From NCBI GenBank assembly GCA_011057845.1, contig DSDB01000027.1:1-9837 (forward strand): DNA of 9,837 bases. Direction: 5' to 3'. The stretch is from Phycisphaerales bacterium (lineage in GTDB: Bacteria; Planctomycetota; Phycisphaerae; Sedimentisphaerales; Anaerobacaceae). The first letter of the stretch is position 1. The number at the start of each line of letters is the position of its first letter. The position numbers and the translations under genes are program-made. Positions 6,293 to 9,837 of the stretch are shown piece by piece. A model generated the notes under the pieces. It had not been told where the DNA came from. It worked only from the letters and a program-made list of their open reading frames with translations, and ran no database searches.

Positions 6293-7353
6293 CATTGCAG
6301 GAAGCAGAGTTTTCCGGCGGCGCGCCGGCGATTCCCGGAGGCCTGGGCGTGGGTCTTGTTTACGACCTCCGCGACGATTATCTGGCGCAGGGCTACAGCT
6401 ACGAGGACGTCGCCGAGTTCGACTCGGTCTCCACCATCGACGCGATCGAAGGGGCGCTCAAGAGTCTGGGATGCCGCACCGAGCGGATCGGCAACGGCCT
6501 GGCGCTGGCCCGGCGGCTGGCGGACGGGTACCGGCCGGACCTGGTTTTCAGTATTGCCGAAGGCCTGTATGGTCGAAGCCGTGAGGCCCAGGTGCCGGCA
6601 TTGCTGGAGATGTACGGAGTCAACTACACGTTTTCGGACCCGCTGGTCTGCGCACTGACGCTCGACAAGGCTATGGCCAAGTGCATCGTCGCCTCCGAAG
6701 GCGTGCGGACGCCCCGCTTTGTTGTCGTCCGGGAGGCGACGGCCATCGACGGCGTGGCTCTTGAGTACCCGCTGTTCGCCAAGCCCATCGCCGAAGGCAC
6801 GGGCAAGGGGGTGGACAGCCGCTCCCGCATCCAGAGCATCGACCAGTTGGCGCCAACGTGTCTGCGCCTGCTCAAGCAATTCAACCAGCCGGTCCTTGTG
6901 GAGGAGTATCTGCCGGGGCGGGAGTTCACTACGGCGGTCCTGGGTACGGGTCCACGGGCCGAGGTGCTTGGGACCCTGGAGTTTACGATTGCCCCCGGCG
7001 CCCCGAGCGACGATTACTCGTTCGAGGTCAAGGAACAATGCGAGACATACGTTCACTACTTCGCCATGCCGCGGGGCCCTCTGCGCGACGAGGTTGAGGC
7101 GCTGGCCCTGGCCGCGTATCGGGCGCTGCAATGCCGGGATACGGGGCGGGTGGATATCCGGCTGGATGCCCGGGACAGGCCGTCGTTTATCGAGTTGAAC
7201 CCCCTGCCGGGGCTTCACCCGACGCACTCGGACCTGCCCATGATCGCCACGGCCGAGCAGATGCCCTATGACGAGTTGATCCAACGTATCGTCGCCAGCG
7301 CCCTGGATCGCCGGGAGTCCGCCTCATGCCGCGCCGCACAGTCAGCGTCCTGA
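6289..7353 (+). CDS. ATP-grasp ligase related to D-alanine-D-alanine ligase
   Basis: A 354-residue ATP-grasp enzyme that should join a carboxylate to an amine through an acyl-phosphate intermediate with ATP hydrolysis. Ddl-like features in order: GVGLVYDLRDDYL (20-32) in the N-terminal domain; LVFSIAEGLYGRSREAQVPA (85-104), matching the Ddl D-x-VFN-x-x-EG-x-x-GE region; LDKAMAKCIV (125-134), which matches the Ddl DK-x-x-x-K; ATP-binding FAKPIAEGTGKGV (163-175) with Lys165; VEEYLPGREFT (204-214); and the metal and phosphate-binding end GRVDIRLD-x-x-x-x-PSFIELNPLPGL (286-309) with Glu302 and Asn304. A true cell-wall Ddl is unlikely, because the gene sits between amine-acylating enzymes and a second ATP-grasp gene, and it diverges in the substrate-binding parts. 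It starts in an ATGA overlap with the deacetylase stop, with AAGGA just upstream, and overlaps the next gene by 28 bp. The substrates are not identifiable; a beta-lysine-containing product is an inference. Confidence 0.9.
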   Translation: MTLQEAEFSGGAPAIPGGLGVGLVYDLRDDYLAQGYSYEDVAEFDSVSTIDAIEGALKSLGCRTERIGNGLALARRLADGYRPDLVFSIAEGLYGRSREAQVPALLEMYGVNYTFSDPLVCALTLDKAMAKCIVASEGVRTPRFVVVREATAIDGVALEYPLFAKPIAEGTGKGVDSRSRIQSIDQLAPTCLRLLKQFNQPVLVEEYLPGREFTTAVLGTGPRAEVLGTLEFTIAPGAPSDDYSFEVKEQCETYVHYFAMPRGPLRDEVEALALAAYRALQCRDTGRVDIRLDARDRPSFIELNPLPGLHPTHSDLPMIATAEQMPYDELIQRIVASALDRRESASCRAAQSAS

Positions 7354-8912
7354 TCCTCTACAATCAGCCTTTGCAGTCTGATGGCAAGGGTTCGCCGGCG
7401 TTTGTTGAGAGCCAGGCGGGTGTACTCGATGAGGTCCGCGCGGTAGCGGAGGCGTGCCGGGCGCTGTGCGTGTCCTACGATACAGGTTTGGTGCGGCGTT
7501 TCGACGATGTGGCCGAGGTGTTGGCGGGCAGCGACCACGACGTTGTCTTCAATCTCGTGGAGGGCTTCGAGCATCAGCCGGAGCTGGCCTGCCATGTGCC
7601 GTCGCTGGCGGCAGCGTTCGGCAAGGCATGCACCGGCAACGAAACGCCCGGGTTGCTGCTGAGCCTGGACAAGGGCGTGAGCAAGGCGGTGCTTCGTGCG
7701 GCCGGTCTGCCTTGTCCGGCGGGTGTGGTGGTCGAGCCGGGCCAATCCGTTCGGCGCAGCAGCCTCTTCGACGGGCCGTACATTGTCAAACCGCTCTCGG
7801 CGGACGCCTCGGAGGGTATCGACAACGCCGCCATCGTGCGATCCAAAGGCCCGCGGCTTACCGCCGCCGTGGCCCGCGTGCATGAACAGTTCGCCCAGGC
7901 GGCGCTCGTTGAGCAGTTTATCGAGGGCCGGGAACTGAATATCTCGGTCATCAGCCGAAACGGCCGGGCGGAGGTCCTGCCGCCGGCGGAGATTGACTTT
8001 TCGGCTTTTGGCCCGGACCAGCCCCGCATCGTGGGCTACGACGCCAAGTGGCGGTCGGATTCGTTCGAATACAACAACACGCCGCGGATTATCCCCGCGC
8101 CGTTGAGCCGCCGCCTGGCTGCGGAGATCCGCCGCCTGGCGCCCGCGGCGTGCAAGGCCCTGGGCTGCACGGACTACTGTCGCGTGGACTTTCGGGTGGA
8201 CCGGTCCAATCGCCCCTTTATCATCGAGGTCAATGCCAACCCGGATATATCACCCGATGCGGGCTTTGCGGCGGCCCTGTCGGCGGCCGGTATCGCGTAT
8301 AGGCAATTCGTCAGGCTCGCCATCGATAACGCCCTGGCTCGCCGTGCCCAAGCCATGCCTCGCAAGCCCAAGGCAGGCCGCAAGGCCGCCGCTGTCGCAG
8401 CCCCTGGCTCGACGGGTGAATCCGCGGCGATTATCCGCCGCCCGCGGGCCTCGGATCGTGGGGCGGTGATGGCATTTCTGGCTCGCAGCCGCCTGTTTCG
8501 TCCGGGCGAATTGGACGTGGCGAGAGAGGTCTTCGATGAGGCCTTGACGGCCGGTCCGCAGGGCCACTACCAGTCGTTCGTTGTCGAATCCGACGGCCAG
8601 ACCCTCGGATGGGTATGCTGGGGTCCGACTCCGTGCACGGTGGCCACGTGCGACCTGTACTGGATTGCGGTTGCCCCCGAAGCCCGCCAGCGGGGGCTCG
8701 GCCGGGCGCTGATTGCGTTCGCGGAGCGGGGCATTGCGGCCGCGGGCAAGAGCCTGGTGGTCGTCGAGACCTCGGGCCGACCCGCTTACGAGCCGGCGCG
8801 GGCCTTCTATGCGGCGGTCGGGTATGAGCCGGCGGCGACGATTGCGGATTTCTACGGTCCCGGCGACCCCAAGCTCATCTTCACGAAGCGCCTGTCCGCG
8901 ACCGGTGGCTGA
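7326..8912 (+). CDS. ATP-grasp ligase fused to a GNAT acetyltransferase
   Basis: A 528-residue two-domain protein. Residues 1-~340 are a second Ddl-like ATP-grasp ligase: SVLILYNQPL (7-16), DVVFNLVEGFEHQPE (72-86), LSLDKGVSKAVLRAAGLP (112-129), the ATP-binding YIVKPLSADASEGI (152-165) with Lys155, LVEQFIEGRELNISV (194-208), and CRVDFRVD-x-x-x-x-PFIIEVNANPDIS (285-309) with Glu301 and Asn303. After an alanine/lysine/proline-rich linker (~341-367), residues ~368-522 form a GNAT domain: IIRRPRASDRGAVMAFL (369-385), YWIAVAPEARQRGLGRALIA (445-464) with the R-x-x-G-L-G acetyl-CoA loop, and ARAFYAAVGYEP (491-502). GGGAG 8 nt before ATG 7326 supports the start, which lies inside the end of the previous ligase gene in another frame. 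The N-acetylglutaminylglutamine synthetase is also described as a GNAT/ATP-grasp combination, which suggests similar ligate-and-acetylate logic here. Substrates are unknown. Confidence 0.9.
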   Translation: MPRRTVSVLILYNQPLQSDGKGSPAFVESQAGVLDEVRAVAEACRALCVSYDTGLVRRFDDVAEVLAGSDHDVVFNLVEGFEHQPELACHVPSLAAAFGKACTGNETPGLLLSLDKGVSKAVLRAAGLPCPAGVVVEPGQSVRRSSLFDGPYIVKPLSADASEGIDNAAIVRSKGPRLTAAVARVHEQFAQAALVEQFIEGRELNISVISRNGRAEVLPPAEIDFSAFGPDQPRIVGYDAKWRSDSFEYNNTPRIIPAPLSRRLAAEIRRLAPAACKALGCTDYCRVDFRVDRSNRPFIIEVNANPDISPDAGFAAALSAAGIAYRQFVRLAIDNALARRAQAMPRKPKAGRKAAAVAAPGSTGESAAIIRRPRASDRGAVMAFLARSRLFRPGELDVAREVFDEALTAGPQGHYQSFVVESDGQTLGWVCWGPTPCTVATCDLYWIAVAPEARQRGLGRALIAFAERGIAAAGKSLVVVETSGRPAYEPARAFYAAVGYEPAATIADFYGPGDPKLIFTKRLSATGG

Positions 8913-8951
8913 CGGGGATGGTCCTGTCTGCCTGGGATGCGTCAAAATCTC

Positions 8952-9013
8952 TTGCCAACACGGCGTGGGCGACACTACTATGGACGGCGAACGGCCGGTT
9001 CGAACCCCCGGCC
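8952..9013 (+). promoter_or_regulatory. Candidate internal promoter and GC-rich leader hairpin
   Basis: In the 164-bp gap (8913-9076), TTGCCA (8952-8957) and TACTAT (8976-8981) are separated by 18 bp, matching the promoter consensus at 5/6 and 4/6. Just downstream, GGCCGG (8993-8998) and CCGGCC (9008-9013) form a perfect 6-bp stem around a 9-nt loop, and GGTTCGAACC (8997-9006) is a palindrome within it. The hairpin could be a leader structure of the amidase gene or an attenuating structure at the end of the upstream operon. No U-tract follows. Both calls are tentative. Confidence 0.3.
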
Positions 9014-9076
9014 CAGGATGCACCACGAGTGACTCCCAATCGCCATCGCCTCCTTCAACTGCCGGAAACATGAAGT

Positions 9077-9837
9077 ATGAGAATCGCACTTGCACAGCTG
9101 AACGCCACCGTCGGCGATCTGGAGGGCAATTTCAACAAGATGGTCGAGGCATACCGCCGGGCCCTGGACGCCGGGGTCGACCTGCTGGTCTTTCCGGAGC
9201 AGTTCCTGTGCGGGTATCCGACGGAAGACCTCCTGCTGAAGCAGCATTTTCTCGACCACAACCTCGAACTCGTCGAGAAGCTCGCGGCGACGTGCCCGAA
9301 GTTGACCATCGTGGCGGGATTCGCCGAACCGTTCGGCGGCGGCTGCCGCAACTCGGCGGCGATCTGCCGCGATGGAGAGATCGACGACATCTACGCCAAG
9401 AACGCGCTGCCCAACTACGGTGTCTTCGACGAGCGGCGCTATTTCGAGGCCGGGACACGGCCGGTGGCCCTCGAGGTGGCGGGCGTAAGGGTGGCCATGA
9501 GCGTCTGCTTCGACATGTGGAACATCGGGCAGCTTACGGAGTTCCTGCGTCCCATTGGGCGATTCGATCTGCTGCTGAACATCTCGGCGTCGCCGTTCCA
9601 TATCGGAAAGATCGCCAGACGGCGTGAGATCATCAAGCGGTGCGCGGCGGGCTTCCGCTGTGCGGCGGCATACTGTAATCTCGTGGGAGGTCAGGACGAG
9701 ATTGTGTTCGACGGTCGGAGCATTCTGGCGGATTCGTCGGGACGGATTGTCGCCGAAGCAGCCGCCTTCGAGGAAGACATGCTGATTGCGGACGTGACGG
9801 CGATGGATGACGGACATACCCGGATCGAGCCGGTCGG
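9077..9837 (+). CDS. NadE-type glutaminase (nitrilase-superfamily) domain, 3' end cut by window
   Basis: The frame is open from ATG 9077 to the window end (253 complete codons, no stop). The translation begins MRIALAQLNATVGDLEGN and is a carbon-nitrogen hydrolase domain most like the N-terminal glutaminase part of glutamine-dependent NAD+ synthetase. The nitrilase catalytic triad is visible: Glu41 in VFPEQFLCGYP, Lys108 in YAKNALPNYGVFDERRYF and Cys144 in VAMSVCFDMW. Further NadE-like motifs are LLNISASPFHIGK (166-178) and NLVGGQDEIVFDG (201-213). If complete, an ATP-dependent NAD+ synthetase domain should follow after residue ~280, beyond the window, but a stand-alone amidase cannot be excluded. 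The cysteine is followed by FDMW where NadE usually has EDxW. The ribosome binding site is weak (GGAA 10 nt upstream). The gene is 164 bp after the ligase-GNAT gene on the same strand. It may make NAD or supply ammonia to the cluster product (inference). Confidence 0.85.
   Translation, partial: MRIALAQLNATVGDLEGNFNKMVEAYRRALDAGVDLLVFPEQFLCGYPTEDLLLKQHFLDHNLELVEKLAATCPKLTIVAGFAEPFGGGCRNSAAICRDGEIDDIYAKNALPNYGVFDERRYFEAGTRPVALEVAGVRVAMSVCFDMWNIGQLTEFLRPIGRFDLLLNISASPFHIGKIARRREIIKRCAAGFRCAAAYCNLVGGQDEIVFDGRSILADSSGRIVAEAAAFEEDMLIADVTAMDDGHTRIEPV

Noticed and set aside
6004..7284. A 426-codon minus-strand open frame
   Set aside because: It is antisense to the HDAC end and the first ATP-grasp gene, with low-complexity composition. 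The plus-strand proteins have complete family motifs.
8960..9032. A tRNA-like 3' end (GGTTCGAACCCCCGGCC...GCACCA)
   Set aside because: A TTCGAAC loop and a CCA-like end caught the eye, but the 5-bp T-stem does not pair in the standard register, and no complementary 5' acceptor strand (GCATCCT-like), D-arm or anticodon arm is found upstream.

Overview
The window is GC-rich bacterial DNA. A planctomycete, perhaps of the Phycisphaerae/Sedimentisphaerales type, is my best guess. The reasons are a Tat-exported Gfo/Idh/MocA oxidoreductase of the kind expanded in that phylum, GC-biased codon use that leaves long antisense open frames, and a spacer full of degenerate repeats. This assignment is inference; there is no rRNA or other phylogenetic marker here.

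Layout. Positions 1-586 hold no convincing gene. They contain a 14-nt direct repeat, three degenerate ~84-bp repeats with a nested 9-bp period, a REP-like hairpin and a second perfect hairpin. Positions 587-1936 (minus strand) encode a Tat-signal oxidoreductase. A 205-bp divergent spacer separates it from a possible small membrane protein at 2142-2363 (plus strand). From about 2463 to the right edge, everything reads on the plus strand: a strong sigma70-like promoter embedded in a phased array of GAC/GTC half-sites, then a TetR-family repressor, a lysine 2,3-aminomutase (KamA), a GNAT acetyltransferase fused to an HDAC-type amidohydrolase, a D-Ala-D-Ala-ligase-like ATP-grasp enzyme, a second ATP-grasp enzyme fused to another GNAT domain, and, after a 164-bp spacer, the N-terminal glutaminase (nitrilase) domain of a NadE-like protein cut by the window end.

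How the genes may work together. kamA, the GNAT-HDAC gene and the two ATP-grasp genes overlap by 4, 4 and 28 bp, so they are almost certainly one translationally coupled unit, with tetR 40 bp upstream and probably the regulator. KamA would convert L-lysine to L-beta-lysine. The two ATP-grasp enzymes are of the type that joins amino acids through acyl phosphates. The two GNAT domains would acetylate an amine, the HDAC-type domain would remove an acetyl group, and the NadE-like amidase could deliver ammonia from glutamine. I infer a pathway that makes a small beta-lysine-containing peptide or amide, with acetylation as a protecting step or as a final cap. This resembles in logic, but not in gene content, the known osmolytes N-epsilon-acetyl-beta-lysine (AblA/AblB) and N-acetylglutaminylglutamine amide. 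I do not recognise the full gene combination as a described pathway, and it is the most interesting content of the window.
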